This document shows, piece by piece, positions 42,903 to 51,612 of a DNA stretch of 64,000 nucleotides; the first letter of the stretch is position 1; each line of letters starts with the position of its first letter. This DNA is from Cohnella pontilimi (GTDB lineage: Bacteria; Bacillota; Bacilli; Paenibacillales; Paenibacillaceae): NCBI RefSeq assembly GCF_005049045.1, contig NZ_SUPK01000006.1:124001-188000 (forward strand). The letters are read 5' to 3'. Position numbers and translations under genes: made by a program. A model generated the notes under the pieces. That model saw nothing but the letters and a program-made list of their open reading frames with translations. It had not been told where the DNA came from and did not search any database.

Positions 42903-44184
42903 GATCGTTGTTCTCCTTTTTCATATCGCTTTTCCATTCGTGAACCGTTCCGGCGAGCTCCGTTAGCGGCACCTGACGCTGCTCGCCTGTCGCCATGTTT
43001 TTCAGTCCGATTTCTCCGCGGTCCAGCTCGTCGTCCCCGAGAATGGCCGTAAATCGGGCATGGGCACGATCGGCCGCTTTGAACAGCGCCTTCGTTTTCC
43101 GGCCCTGATAATCCCTGTCCGCGGAAATCCCGGCGCCGCGCAATCGATGCAAAACCGTCGTCGCTTCCCGGTCCGCGCGTTCGCCGAGCGCAATCAAGTA
43201 CACATCGATGCCGGTATCGATCGCCGGCTGTACCTGCTGGCTTTCCAGCAGCAGCAGCGTCCGTTCGATCCCGAGTCCCAGGCCCACGCCCGGCTTATCG
43301 TCTCCGCCGATTTCAGCTACCAAGCCGTTGTAACGGCCGCCGCCTCCGATCGTGTCGATGGAGCCGATGCCTTGGGCTTTAAACTCGAAGGCGGTATACG
43401 TGTAATAATCCAACCCGCGGACCATCCGGGGATTCACCTGGTACGGAATGTTCATCTCGTCTAAATTCTCGCGCACCCGTGCGAAGTGGTTCGCACATTC
43501 CTCATCCAGACTGTCGAGAATGGAGGGAGCGCCTTCGAACTTGGGCTGATCCACCTTGCAATCGAGCACACGCAACGGATTGCGGTCCATGCGGGATTGA
43601 CAGTCCTTGCACAGTTCGCTGCGCATCGGCTCGAGGAATTGCAGCAGCTTCGAGCGGAAAATGCCGCGGATTTCCGGAGTGCCGACGGAGTTGATTTCGA
43701 CCGTGATCCCGGTGAGACCGACTTCCTTGAAAAACTGAAATCCTAAAGCGATCACCTCGGCATCCAGCGCCGGATCGTCCGAGCCGACCGCCTCCACGCC
43801 GAATTGATGAAACTGCCGGTATCGTCCGGCCTGCGCGCGCTCATACCGGAACATCGGCCCGATGTAATACAGCTTCGCGATATCCGGTTCACCGTACAAT
43901 TTGTTCTCTACATAGGAACGCACAACGCCTGCCGTTCCTTCCGGCCGCAGCGTCATGCTCCGGTGACCGCGGTCTTCAAACGTGTACATTTCCTTTTCCA
44001 CAATATCCGTCGTCTCGCCGACGCCGCGCTGGAACAACTCCGTCGCCTCGAATATCGGTGTGCGGATTTCGCGGAAGTGGAACCGGCGGCATAAATCCCG
44101 CGCCGTCTGCTCTACGAACTGCCACTTCTCGACCGTGCCCGGCAGCAGATCTTGCGTGCCCGGCGGTTTCTGGAACGTCGTCAT
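42892..44184 (-). CDS. hisS: Histidyl-tRNA synthetase
   Basis: This class II synthetase charges tRNA-His. The 430-residue protein has '[15 protein letters not shown]' at the start, motif 2 '[20 protein letters not shown]', the histidine-specific '[14 protein letters not shown]' and 'GGGGRYNGL', and motif 3 '[15 protein letters not shown]', followed by the anticodon-binding domain. The start is ATG 44184 behind GAAGGGTGA; the longer frame continues into the T-box leader. It is the first gene of hisS-aspS-tcdA. Confidence 0.96.
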   Translation of the reverse strand: MTTFQKPPGTQDLLPGTVEKWQFVEQTARDLCRRFHFREIRTPIFEATELFQRGVGETTDIVEKEMYTFEDRGHRSMTLRPEGTAGVVRSYVENKLYGEPDIAKLYYIGPMFRYERAQAGRYRQFHQFGVEAVGSDDPALDAEVIALGFQFFKEVGLTGITVEINSVGTPEIRGIFRSKLLQFLEPMRSELCKDCQSRMDRNPLRVLDCKVDQPKFEGAPSILDSLDEECANHFARVRENLDEMNIPYQVNPRMVRGLDYYTYTAFEFKAQGIGSIDTIGGGGRYNGLVAEIGGDDKPGVGLGLGIERTLLLLESQQVQPAIDTGIDVYLIALGERADREATTVLHRLRGAGISADRDYQGRKTKALFKAADRAHARFTAILGDDELDRGEIGLKNMATGEQRQVPLTELAGTVHEWKSDMKKENNDHDA

Positions 44185-44213
44185 CGGTATCACCCTTCCT
44201 GCTTTCAATGGCA

Positions 44214-44504
44214 CAAAAAAAGCTCCCGCCCCAAACAACATTGTCTGGGACGGAAGCGTGTGTCTTCCGCGGTACCACCCGTCGTTCGAAAACCGCTGCG
44301 ATGGCTGCGGCTTCCGCTCTTCATTCCGGTTAACGCCCGGTATACGCCGCAACACTACTGGGCTGATCGCCGTTCGCATCGGGTTCTCGGGGAGGTCGTT
44401 CGTCCGTTCATCGCCGGAAAGCTTGCAGCCGAAGGCTTTCCTCTCTGGGGGCTTGGGGGCGGAGTACTCATTCCCGTCTTGGAATCAGGGGCTGGATACA
44501 ATTG
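44214..44504 (-). promoter_or_regulatory. T-box leader of hisS-aspS
   Basis: T-box RNAs read uncharged tRNA and switch between terminator and antiterminator. The antiterminator box GGGTGGTACCGCGG is at 44267-44280. A long terminator hairpin with a seven-T run follows at 44214-44260. Upstream are the stem I elements GAATGAGTA and AGAGAGG. A candidate specifier GAC (44395-44397), one base after a GAA, would read aspartate; no clear His codon is placed there, so specificity is open. Confidence 0.92.
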
Positions 44505-44510
44505 AGTTTT

Positions 44511-44540
44511 ATTGTAACGGGACAGCGTGCGGCATGTCAA
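44511..44540 (-). promoter_or_regulatory. Promoter of the hisS-aspS operon
   Basis: TTGACA (44535-44540, perfect), 18-base spacer, TACAAT (44511-44516). The transcript would start near 44504 at the head of the T-box. Confidence 0.8.
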
Positions 44541-44594
44541 GGGACGGCAAATAAGAAAACATCGCAGCTCAAAACTTTGCAGCACTCGATTCTG

Positions 44595-44806
44595 TAAAGC
44601 AATTTTGTTGCTTTACAGCGCAGGTTTCGTGTGGATTCGGTCCTCTAAAGCAATTTTGTTGCTCTACAGCGCAGGTTTCGTGTGGATTCGGTCCTCTAAA
44701 GCAATTTTGTTGCTCTACAGCGCAGGTCTCGTGCGTATTCGGTCCTGTAAAGCAATTTTGTTGCTCTACAGCGCAGGTATCGTGCGAATTCGGTTCTTAA
44801 AGCAAT
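44595..44806. repeat. 51-bp tandem repeat, four copies plus a partial fifth
   Basis: Units start at 44595, 44646, 44697, 44748 and 44798 (partial). Copies 1-3 are nearly identical and copy 4 has diverged slightly. Each unit opens with an inverted repeat TAAAGCAA-TTTTG-TTGCTYTA. Because 51 is a multiple of three, a 93-codon frame stays open across it, but it has no ribosome binding site. It lies right behind the hisS promoter and upstream of the GH16 promoters. Confidence 0.88.
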
Positions 44807-45280
44807 AGTATTCTAGCGCGGTCCGGGTAGAGCACGACATGAGTTCTTCCCATCAAAAGAAAATAACCTGCCAACATTCGGCAGGTCCAAATCATTTATA
44901 TTGAAAAAAGGGGGTTAACTTCATATTATCCGATCGGTTTTAAGAAACCGTGTACAATGGGTTACAGTTGTATTACAATCCAAAACCTTGACCCTTCCGG
45001 TCTTTTTCCATACATTAGAAGTAATGCGGACAAGTCCTCCATGAGGCGGTGCCTCCCCTCGCACTCTCAGGCGAGACACTGTCCGACAAGCTTTTATGAA
45101 AGCGCTATCACTTTGAGTCGATTTTGTTCGAAAGGAGGCGGATCGATAAGAAGGAACGAACGTAACAGGCGAATGGTTGAAACGATCAGCCAGATTGGCG
45201 AAAAGAAATTGTTATAACGATACCGACTGGTCATCGAAAAGTGGGAGAAGTGCGTACAAGTGACGAAGGGAGACCTTGCG
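44807..45280 (+). promoter_or_regulatory. Promoter and leader region of the GH16 gene
   Basis: This 474-bp region has no convincing gene. A hairpin ACCTGCC/GGCAGGT lies at 44866-44886. Two promoter candidates follow: TTGAAA-17-TATTAT (44901-44929) and TTGACC-17-TACATT (44988-45016). The leader is about 255 bases from the second start. An AAAGGAGG at about 45131-45138 has no start codon at a useful distance. Confidence 0.5.
45097..45110. promoter_or_regulatory. cre box (CcpA site) in the GH16 leader
   Basis: TGAAAGCGCTATCA fits the cre consensus TGWAANCGNTNWCA at every fixed position. It lies about 75-90 bases after the nearer predicted start, where bound CcpA would block elongation. Confidence 0.75.
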
Positions 45281-48200
45281 ATGAAACGGAAACCGAAACC
45301 ATGGCGATTCACCGCCGCTCTGCTGGCTGCATTGACAATAGTACCGGCCATCCCCGGACAAGGAGGCGTGTCTGCGGAACCTAAAAAGAATAACCCCGAC
45401 TCTCCTTGGCAATTGGTATGGAACGACGAGTTTGACGACGGTGTCATCGATCCGGCCAAATGGACATTCGATATCGGGAATGGTGCCGGCGGTTGGGGCA
45501 ACAACGAGCTGGAGTATTACACGAGCCGGCCGGAAAATGTGACCGAGAAGGACGGCAAGCTGGTAATCACCGCCCGTAAAGAAGATTATGAAGGTTTTCA
45601 TTATACATCCGCAAAAATCAAATCCAGCGGACTGTTCAGCAAAGCCTACGGCAAGTTCGAAATTCGCGCCAAAGCTCCGGCCGGCAAAGGCTACTGGCCT
45701 GCCATCTGGATGATGCCGGAGGACAGCATATACGGTACTTGGGCGGCGTCCGGCGAAATCGACATCATGGAGGGCTGGGGCAGCAAGCCGGGCGTGGTCG
45801 CCGGCACCCTTCACTATGGCCAACAATGGCCCAACAACACCTATACGGGCAAATCCTACACGCTGCCTAACAACAGCACGATCGAGGATTTTCACACCTA
45901 CGCGCTCGAATGGGAGCCCGGAGAAATTCGCTGGTACGTGGACGGACAGCTGTATCAAACCCAGAACGACTGGTACAGCAAAAGCTTGTATCAACCGGCA
46001 AACAACGCGTATCCCGCTCCGTTCGACCAGCCGTTTTATATGATCATGAACTTGGCGATTGGCGGGAATTTCGACGGGAATCCTGACGCAGGCACCGTGT
46101 TCCCCAAAACGATGGAAATCGATTATGTCCGCGTGTATGAGCTGGCCGGCCGTCCATACCGCGAACCGGTTCCTCCGGTCATGCCGAAAGAGCCGCTGCC
46201 CCCGAACGCCAGAATGCCGCTCCCCGACGGCAATTATGTGTATAACGGCCAATTCAATCAAGATGACCCCGATGTTCCGAATCTCGACAACGTGCCGAAC
46301 ACGGACTACTGGCGGCTGTGGACCGGTGAGGGCGGAACCGGATCGGTCTCCCTGGATACGATATTCGGCAGCAATTATGCGAAAATATCGATCCAATCCG
46401 GTGGCAGCCAGCCTTACTCGGTTCAGCTGCTGAACGACGTGTCGATTGCCAAAGGCCATTTTTACAAACTCAGCTTCGATGCGAAATCCTCGGAAGACCG
46501 GCAGATGGGCGTTCGCGTGACGGGCGGGGAATCCCGGGGATATGCAGCTTACTCCCCTTCCTCGACGATCAATCTCACGCCTGAGCTTCGGCATTACGAG
46601 CTGGCTTTCCAAATGAAGCAGGATACCGATATTGCCGCACGCACCGAATTTAACGCGGGCTTGTCCACGAAAACAGTCTGGATCGGCAACGTCCGGCTGG
46701 AGGAGATCGACGGCATCCCCGTCGACTACGACGCGCCGAAGACGCCGCTCGACGGGGACGGCAACCATGTGTACAACGGGACGTTCGATCAAGGTGACCC
46801 GCATCGAATGACGTTCTGGCACGTCGACGCTTCTGAAGAAGCGATCGTTACTCCGCGCGTGGATCCTAAGGAACGAAAACTGATCGTCGATATCAAAAGA
46901 CCGGGCAAAGCCGGCCAGGGTTATGTCGAGGTCGCGCAAAAAGGCATTCAACTCATTCAGAACATGGATTACCAACTGACCTTCGAAGCGAGTGCAAATA
47001 ATCCGCGCGATATTGCAATCGAATGGATCAGCAAGGACGGCAAAACTTCCTATGCCAAACAAACGGTGAGCCTGAATAAACATCCGGCGAATTATACGGT
47101 GTCCTTCCATATGGCCGCTGCACGCGACAACGAATCCCAGCTGGTGTTCCACTTGGACGACCGACCGGGCCAAGTCAAGCTGGACAACGTGAAGCTGATT
47201 CGTACGAGTGTGTATTACGAGCCGGACGTCGTATTTTACCCGCTCCTCAATGGCACTTTCGAGAACGGGTTAAGCCCGTGGCTGACGGCCGTCGATAGCG
47301 GCGGCGCCATTACAGGCACGGCGGATAACGGGCAAGCCAAGCTGACGGTTACGAATCAAGGCGCGAATCCTTGGAGCACCATGTTTATACAAAACGGATT
47401 GAAGCTGTTCAAAGGCGTCACCTATGAAATCGACTTCGACGCTCGTGCCTCTGTGGCGCGGAAAATCGAAGTGGATCTCGAAAATGCCGCTTACTTCCGC
47501 TTCTTTGACCAAGTGGTCGACGTATCGCCGGAGAGCAAGCATTACCACTTTGAATTTACGATGCCGAACAACGAGAACGTATCGCTGAAATATTTCTTTG
47601 GCTTGATTCAAGGCACGACGGCGGTCGGAGCGAATCATGACGTTTGGCTCGATAATGTGGATCTGAAAGTGAAAAATGCACCCGTGAAACGGTCTCCTCA
47701 GCTGATGCAGGATATTACGCAAAACCGGGTGGGCAACCCGATTGATGTTACATTCTCAGACGATCCGCAGTGGCGCGCCAATGTGACGGCCGTTAAAGTG
47801 AACGGAGCCGCTCTTGGAACCGGTCAATACTCGTTCAGCGCCGGAACGCTGCAGTTAGCCGCCTCCAACTTCCCGGCCGCGGACATGTACACCATCACCG
47901 TGGAGGCCGACGGGTACGCCTTTACGTCCGTCACGCAGACGATTCTGGCCGCCGGCGGCAATCTGATTCGTAACGGTGATTTCACGAATGATACGAACAA
48001 CTGGGGTAAATATATCGCGGACGGTTCCGACGCTGCGCTCTCAGCAGACGCCGGACGATTGAAAGTCGCCTTTGCCAACTACGACGGCTGGTTCCCCTGG
48101 TCCACCCAAGTGTATCAAGATCAGCTGCCGCTGGAAGCCGGCAAAACGTACACGCTTCGTTTCGACGCGTCCGCTACCGCCGTGAAAGACATCATCGTAT

Positions 48201-48415
48201 CCATCGAGAAGGCAACCGACTTCAACATCAAGTATCTGGACGCGCAGAACCTTTCTCTTACGCCGGATATGACCTCTTACACGTTCGAATTCACTCCCGT
48301 CTCGAGCGAATCCAACGCCAAGCTGATCTTCCAGCTAGGCAGCAACAACGCGAATGGTCCTCATTTCAACGGTCAAGCCGTTTATTTTGACAATATCTCG
48401 TTGACCGAGAAATAA
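45281..48415 (+). CDS. Secreted modular GH16 beta-glucanase (laminarinase type)
   Basis: This 1044-residue extracellular enzyme probably cleaves beta-1,3-glucan. A signal peptide (about 1-32, ending 'GGVSA') precedes a GH16 domain (about 43-290) with the catalytic box 'GEIDIMEGWG' (Glu159, Asp161, Glu164). Then come CBM4/9-like modules starting near 317 ('YVYNGQFNQDDPD'), 494 ('HVYNGTFDQGDPH') and 652 ('LLNGTFENGLSPW'), a DUF1533-like Ig-type domain at about 806-892, and a fourth CBM4/9-like module to the end ('NLIRNGDFTNDTNNW'). There is no SLH anchor. ATG 45281 lies eight bases behind AAGGGAG; GTG 45260 has no site. A cre box in the leader implies glucose repression. Confidence 0.9.
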   Translation: MKRKPKPWRFTAALLAALTIVPAIPGQGGVSAEPKKNNPDSPWQLVWNDEFDDGVIDPAKWTFDIGNGAGGWGNNELEYYTSRPENVTEKDGKLVITARKEDYEGFHYTSAKIKSSGLFSKAYGKFEIRAKAPAGKGYWPAIWMMPEDSIYGTWAASGEIDIMEGWGSKPGVVAGTLHYGQQWPNNTYTGKSYTLPNNSTIEDFHTYALEWEPGEIRWYVDGQLYQTQNDWYSKSLYQPANNAYPAPFDQPFYMIMNLAIGGNFDGNPDAGTVFPKTMEIDYVRVYELAGRPYREPVPPVMPKEPLPPNARMPLPDGNYVYNGQFNQDDPDVPNLDNVPNTDYWRLWTGEGGTGSVSLDTIFGSNYAKISIQSGGSQPYSVQLLNDVSIAKGHFYKLSFDAKSSEDRQMGVRVTGGESRGYAAYSPSSTINLTPELRHYELAFQMKQDTDIAARTEFNAGLSTKTVWIGNVRLEEIDGIPVDYDAPKTPLDGDGNHVYNGTFDQGDPHRMTFWHVDASEEAIVTPRVDPKERKLIVDIKRPGKAGQGYVEVAQKGIQLIQNMDYQLTFEASANNPRDIAIEWISKDGKTSYAKQTVSLNKHPANYTVSFHMAAARDNESQLVFHLDDRPGQVKLDNVKLIRTSVYYEPDVVFYPLLNGTFENGLSPWLTAVDSGGAITGTADNGQAKLTVTNQGANPWSTMFIQNGLKLFKGVTYEIDFDARASVARKIEVDLENAAYFRFFDQVVDVSPESKHYHFEFTMPNNENVSLKYFFGLIQGTTAVGANHDVWLDNVDLKVKNAPVKRSPQLMQDITQNRVGNPIDVTFSDDPQWRANVTAVKVNGAALGTGQYSFSAGTLQLAASNFPAADMYTITVEADGYAFTSVTQTILAAGGNLIRNGDFTNDTNNWGKYIADGSDAALSADAGRLKVAFANYDGWFPWSTQVYQDQLPLEAGKTYTLRFDASATAVKDIIVSIEKATDFNIKYLDAQNLSLTPDMTSYTFEFTPVSSESNAKLIFQLGSNNANGPHFNGQAVYFDNISLTEK

Positions 48416-48424
48416 CGGCAAAAA

Positions 48425-48469
48425 CCTCTCCATGCAGGCAGCCTTCGCCTTGCCATGGAGAGGTTTTTT
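48425..48469 (+). terminator. Terminator of the GH16 gene
   Basis: The ten-base perfect stem CCTCTCCATG/CATGGAGAGG is followed by TTTTTT. Confidence 0.9.
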
Positions 48470-48479
48470 CGCATCACGG

Positions 48480-48662
48480 TTATCCCCGACCGCCGGGATT
48501 GTGCCGTTTGCCGTTGCGCGATCCGCCGGGCGGGCCCGACGACCACTCGTCGGCAAACTCGGTGGAAGCGTGATCGGGAAACACCAACGCTTCCTTTCGT
48601 TCCGGCGTCAAGCCCGCCCGGGTCAACCGCTGTAATCTCGATTCCTTGTGCGACTGCCGCAT
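48480..48662 (-). CDS. Small basic hypothetical protein, 60 aa
   Basis: ATG 48662 lies six bases behind AAAGGGAG, a strong ribosome binding site. The protein has a basic first third ('MRQSHKESRLQRLTRAG'), an acidic middle with 'TEFADEWS' and a Gly/Pro/Arg-rich end ('GPPGGSRNGKRHNPGGRG'), so it is probably disordered. There is no signal peptide or membrane helix. The pattern resembles small proteins of spore-formers, but I do not recognise a family. It is 78 bp downstream of dtd on the same strand and could be the last gene of relA-dtd. Confidence 0.55.
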   Translation of the reverse strand: MRQSHKESRLQRLTRAGLTPERKEALVFPDHASTEFADEWSSGPPGGSRNGKRHNPGGRG

Positions 48663-48740
48663 GCCGATCTCCCTTTCTTAGCTGCAAAAGGTTTCCTCGA
48701 CATGTAGTGTTGCCGATTCACGCAGCCTTCAACCGCGGCA

Positions 48741-49184
48741 TTAGCTCCGGCTGTCCACGATGAGCGTGACCGGTCCGTCGTTCACGAGCGCCACATCCAT
48801 CATCGCGCCGAATCTGCCGGTCTCGACTCGCAGGCCCCGTTCACGCAGAAGCGCATTGAACCTTTCATACATCGCTTCCGCCTGCTCCGGCTTCGCCGCG
48901 CCCATGAAATTCGGGCGTCTTCCTTTGCGGCAGTCGCCGTACAACGTAAACTGGGATACCGACAATACCGCGCCGCCGATATCCGTTACCGACAAATTCA
49001 TTTTGCCGTCCGCGTCTTCAAAAATTCTTAAGCCCGCCAGCTTATCCGCCATCCACACGAGATCGGCATCCTCGTCCTCCTGTCCGATTCCGACCAGCAA
49101 CACGAGGCCCGCCCCGATTTCTCCCGTCACTTCCCCGTCCACCGTTACCCGGCCTTCGGATACGCGCTGAGCTACAACTTTCAC
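48741..49184 (-). CDS. dtd: D-aminoacyl-tRNA deacylase
   Basis: Dtd removes D-amino acids (and glycine from tRNA-Ala) mischarged on tRNA. The 147-residue protein has '[18 protein letters not shown]', the active-site '[17 protein letters not shown]' and the C-terminal '[17 protein letters not shown]' with the conserved Gly-cis-Pro element. It begins 17 bp after relA, in the same order as Bacillus relA-yrvI. Confidence 0.95.
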   Translation of the reverse strand: MKVVAQRVSEGRVTVDGEVTGEIGAGLVLLVGIGQEDEDADLVWMADKLAGLRIFEDADGKMNLSVTDIGGAVLSVSQFTLYGDCRKGRRPNFMGAAKPEQAEAMYERFNALLRERGLRVETGRFGAMMDVALVNDGPVTLIVDSRS

Positions 49185-49201
49185 AATGCTAACCCCCGGT
49201 T

Positions 49202-51394
49202 CTATTGCATCATCCGCTGTACCGAGAAAATGTCCCGGATCCGCTTAATTTTCTCGACGACCGACTGCAAATGGTCCTTGTTGCGGATGAGAATGGTCAT
49301 ATGAATGATGGACATTTTGTTTTTGTCCGTTCGTCCGGACACAGCGGAAATGTTCGTCTTCGTCTCCGCCACCGCCTGGAGCACTTCATTCAGCAGGCCC
49401 CGCCGGTCGTGTCCGAGAATTTCGATCTCCACACTGTAATTGGCGTCCACAGCGCTTTCCCATTCGACTTCGATTACGCGTGCGGCTTCCTCGCCCTCCG
49501 TGTCGGTCGGCAGGTTGGAGCAATCCGTCCGATGGACGGAAACGCCGCGGCCCCGGGTAATATAGCCGATAATGTCATCTCCGGGCACCGGATTGCAGCA
49601 CCTGGCGAACCGGACGAGCATGTTGTCGACACCCTTGACGCTGACGCCGTGTGTCGGCCGCTTGCGGGTGGCCGCCCCGGCCGTCGGCTTCAGCTCCGTC
49701 ACAGCGGAGGTGAGCTGGATTTGCTGCGATTCCTCCGCTTCCTTGCGGAGCTTCTCGGTGAGCCGGGTGCAAATCTGCGCCGCGGTGATGCCGCCGAAGC
49801 CGATGGCGGACATCATGTCCTCCACGTCGTTAAACGTGAACTTCTTCGCCACTTCGAGCAGCTTATCGTCGGTCATCCATTCCGAAGGCTCCTGCCCAAT
49901 TCGCCGCAGTTCGCGTTCCAGCATATCGCGGCCTTTATCGACATTCTCTTCGCGCTTTTCCTTTTTGAACCACTGCCGGATTTTGGCGCGCGCATGAGAC
50001 GATTGGGCGATCTTGAGCCAGTCCTGGCTCGGACCGTAAGAATGCTTGGACGTCAATATTTCGACGATATCGCCCGTTCTGAGCTTATGGTCGAGCGGAA
50101 CGATCCGACCGTTCACCTTGGCGCCGATCGTCCGGTTCCCGACTTCCGTATGCACGCGATAAGCGAAATCCAGCGGAACGGAGCCCGCCGGCAATTCGAA
50201 CACTTCGCCTTTCGGCGTGAACACGAAGACGAGATCCGTAAAAAAGTCCATTTTCACCGATTCCATGAACTCCGCGGCGTCGCGCGTATCGTGCTGCAGC
50301 TCGATGATTTCGCGGAACCAGTTCATTTTATCGCCGAACGTGCCCGGTATGACGCCCTGCTCTTTGCCGTCCTTGTAAGCCCAGTGAGCCGCGATCCCGT
50401 ACTCGCTCGTCCGGTGCATCTCCCAAGTGCGGATTTGCACTTCGGTCGGTTCGCCGGTCGGTCCGACGATGGTCGTATGCAGCGATTGATACATATTCGC
50501 TTTGGGCATTGCGATATAGTCTTTGAAACGCCCGGGCATCGGCTTCCACAATGTGTGGATGATGCCGAGCGTAGCGTAGCAGTCTTTCACGTTGTCCACG
50601 AGAATCCGAATGGCGAGCAAATCGTAAATCTCGTTAAACTGTTTGCCTTTCGACGTCATTTTTTTATAGACGCTGTAAATATGTTTCGGCCGGCCGCTGA
50701 TGTCCCCTTGAATGCCCATCTCGTCGAGCTTTTCGCGAATTTTGTCGATCAGCTCGCCGATGTACATTTCCCGTTCGGCCCGTTTCATTTTCATCAGGTG
50801 CGCGATTCTATAATATTGCTGGGGGTTCAAATAGCGGAGGGCGATGTCTTCCATCTCCCATTTGATCGTGCTGATCCCGAGCCGGTGCGCAATCGGACAG
50901 TAGATTTCGAGCGTTTCGTGCGCGATGCGCCGCTGGCTCTCTTCCGATTGGAACTTGAGTGTACGCATATTATGAAGGCGGTCGGCCAGCTTGATCAAAA
51001 TAACGCGGATATCGTTGGCCATCGCCACGAACATTTTGCGGTAATTTTCGTTCTGCTGCTCTTCCTTGGATTGAAACTGGATACGTTCCAGCTTCGTCAG
51101 CCCGTCGACAAGCCCAGCCAGCGTTTCGCCGAAACGGGCCGCAAGGTCCTCAAGCGTGACGTTCGTATCTTCCACGACATCGTGCAATAAGGCCGCCTCA
51201 ATCGTAACGACATCCATCTGCATGTTCGCCATGATTTCAGCAACCGCCACCGGGTGCAATATATAAGGTTCGCCTGATTTTCTCGTCTGTCCGCGGTGCG
51301 CTTCCTCCGCGAATTCGTATGCGTCCCGGATCCGCTTCAAATCCTGCTCTTTCATATAGGAAGAAGCTTTTTCGAGAAGCTGCTCGATGCCCAT
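49202..51394 (-). CDS. relA: Bifunctional (p)ppGpp synthetase/hydrolase
   Basis: The long RSH protein makes and breaks (p)ppGpp in response to uncharged tRNA on the ribosome. The 730-residue protein has an HD hydrolase domain with '[17 protein letters not shown]' and '[15 protein letters not shown]', the synthetase domain ('[13 protein letters not shown]', '[17 protein letters not shown]'), a TGS domain ('[20 protein letters not shown]'), a zinc-finger-like helical part with '[12 protein letters not shown]', and a C-terminal ACT domain. Both catalytic sites look intact. ATG 51394 lies eight bases behind AGAAAGGA. In Bacillus apt-relA is one unit; here uraA separates them. Confidence 0.95.
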   Translation of the reverse strand: MGIEQLLEKASSYMKEQDLKRIRDAYEFAEEAHRGQTRKSGEPYILHPVAVAEIMANMQMDVVTIEAALLHDVVEDTNVTLEDLAARFGETLAGLVDGLTKLERIQFQSKEEQQNENYRKMFVAMANDIRVILIKLADRLHNMRTLKFQSEESQRRIAHETLEIYCPIAHRLGISTIKWEMEDIALRYLNPQQYYRIAHLMKMKRAEREMYIGELIDKIREKLDEMGIQGDISGRPKHIYSVYKKMTSKGKQFNEIYDLLAIRILVDNVKDCYATLGIIHTLWKPMPGRFKDYIAMPKANMYQSLHTTIVGPTGEPTEVQIRTWEMHRTSEYGIAAHWAYKDGKEQGVIPGTFGDKMNWFREIIELQHDTRDAAEFMESVKMDFFTDLVFVFTPKGEVFELPAGSVPLDFAYRVHTEVGNRTIGAKVNGRIVPLDHKLRTGDIVEILTSKHSYGPSQDWLKIAQSSHARAKIRQWFKKEKREENVDKGRDMLERELRRIGQEPSEWMTDDKLLEVAKKFTFNDVEDMMSAIGFGGITAAQICTRLTEKLRKEAEESQQIQLTSAVTELKPTAGAATRKRPTHGVSVKGVDNMLVRFARCCNPVPGDDIIGYITRGRGVSVHRTDCSNLPTDTEGEEAARVIEVEWESAVDANYSVEIEILGHDRRGLLNEVLQAVAETKTNISAVSGRTDKNKMSIIHMTILIRNKDHLQSVVEKIKRIRDIFSVQRMMQ

Positions 51395-51612
51395 TGCCCG
51401 TATCCTTTCTACCGGCTCCTCCAACCGGATCATTGCCTAGAGGTATTCTTTCCATTATGCCTCTTGGCGGCGGGAAACGTCAACCATCGACGATCGGCTT
51501 CCAACACGTGGGACTGCGGGTGTATTTTAGGTGCGAATGTACTAGCCTATCTTTGTCAAAAGATGTAATATGGGAAAGACTTTTATCAAGCACTTTTTTG
51601 GGAGGCTCTTCT

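Noticed and set aside
44595-44806. Possible CRISPR array
   Set aside because: The units are directly joined with no unique spacers, the repeat is 51 bp, and no cas genes are present.
44527-44808. 93-codon open frame with repeated 'KAILLLYSAG' units
   Set aside because: It is open only because the 51-bp repeat is a multiple of three. It has no ribosome binding site and begins inside the hisS promoter.
45172-45216. 14-codon leader peptide in the GH16 leader
   Set aside because: There is no ribosome binding site at a useful distance before the ATG.
45212-47173. 653-codon open frame on the minus strand opposite the GH16 gene
   Set aside because: It is an antisense shadow of a GC-rich gene; the product shows no family features, and it would start inside the GH16 modules.
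49205-51190. 661-codon open frame on the plus strand opposite relA
   Set aside because: It mirrors the relA codons, has no ribosome binding site and no recognisable domain; relA is certain.
51434-51612. PyrR-type attenuator in front of uraA
   Set aside because: No PyrR binding-loop motif and no terminator hairpin with T run precede the GTG start.
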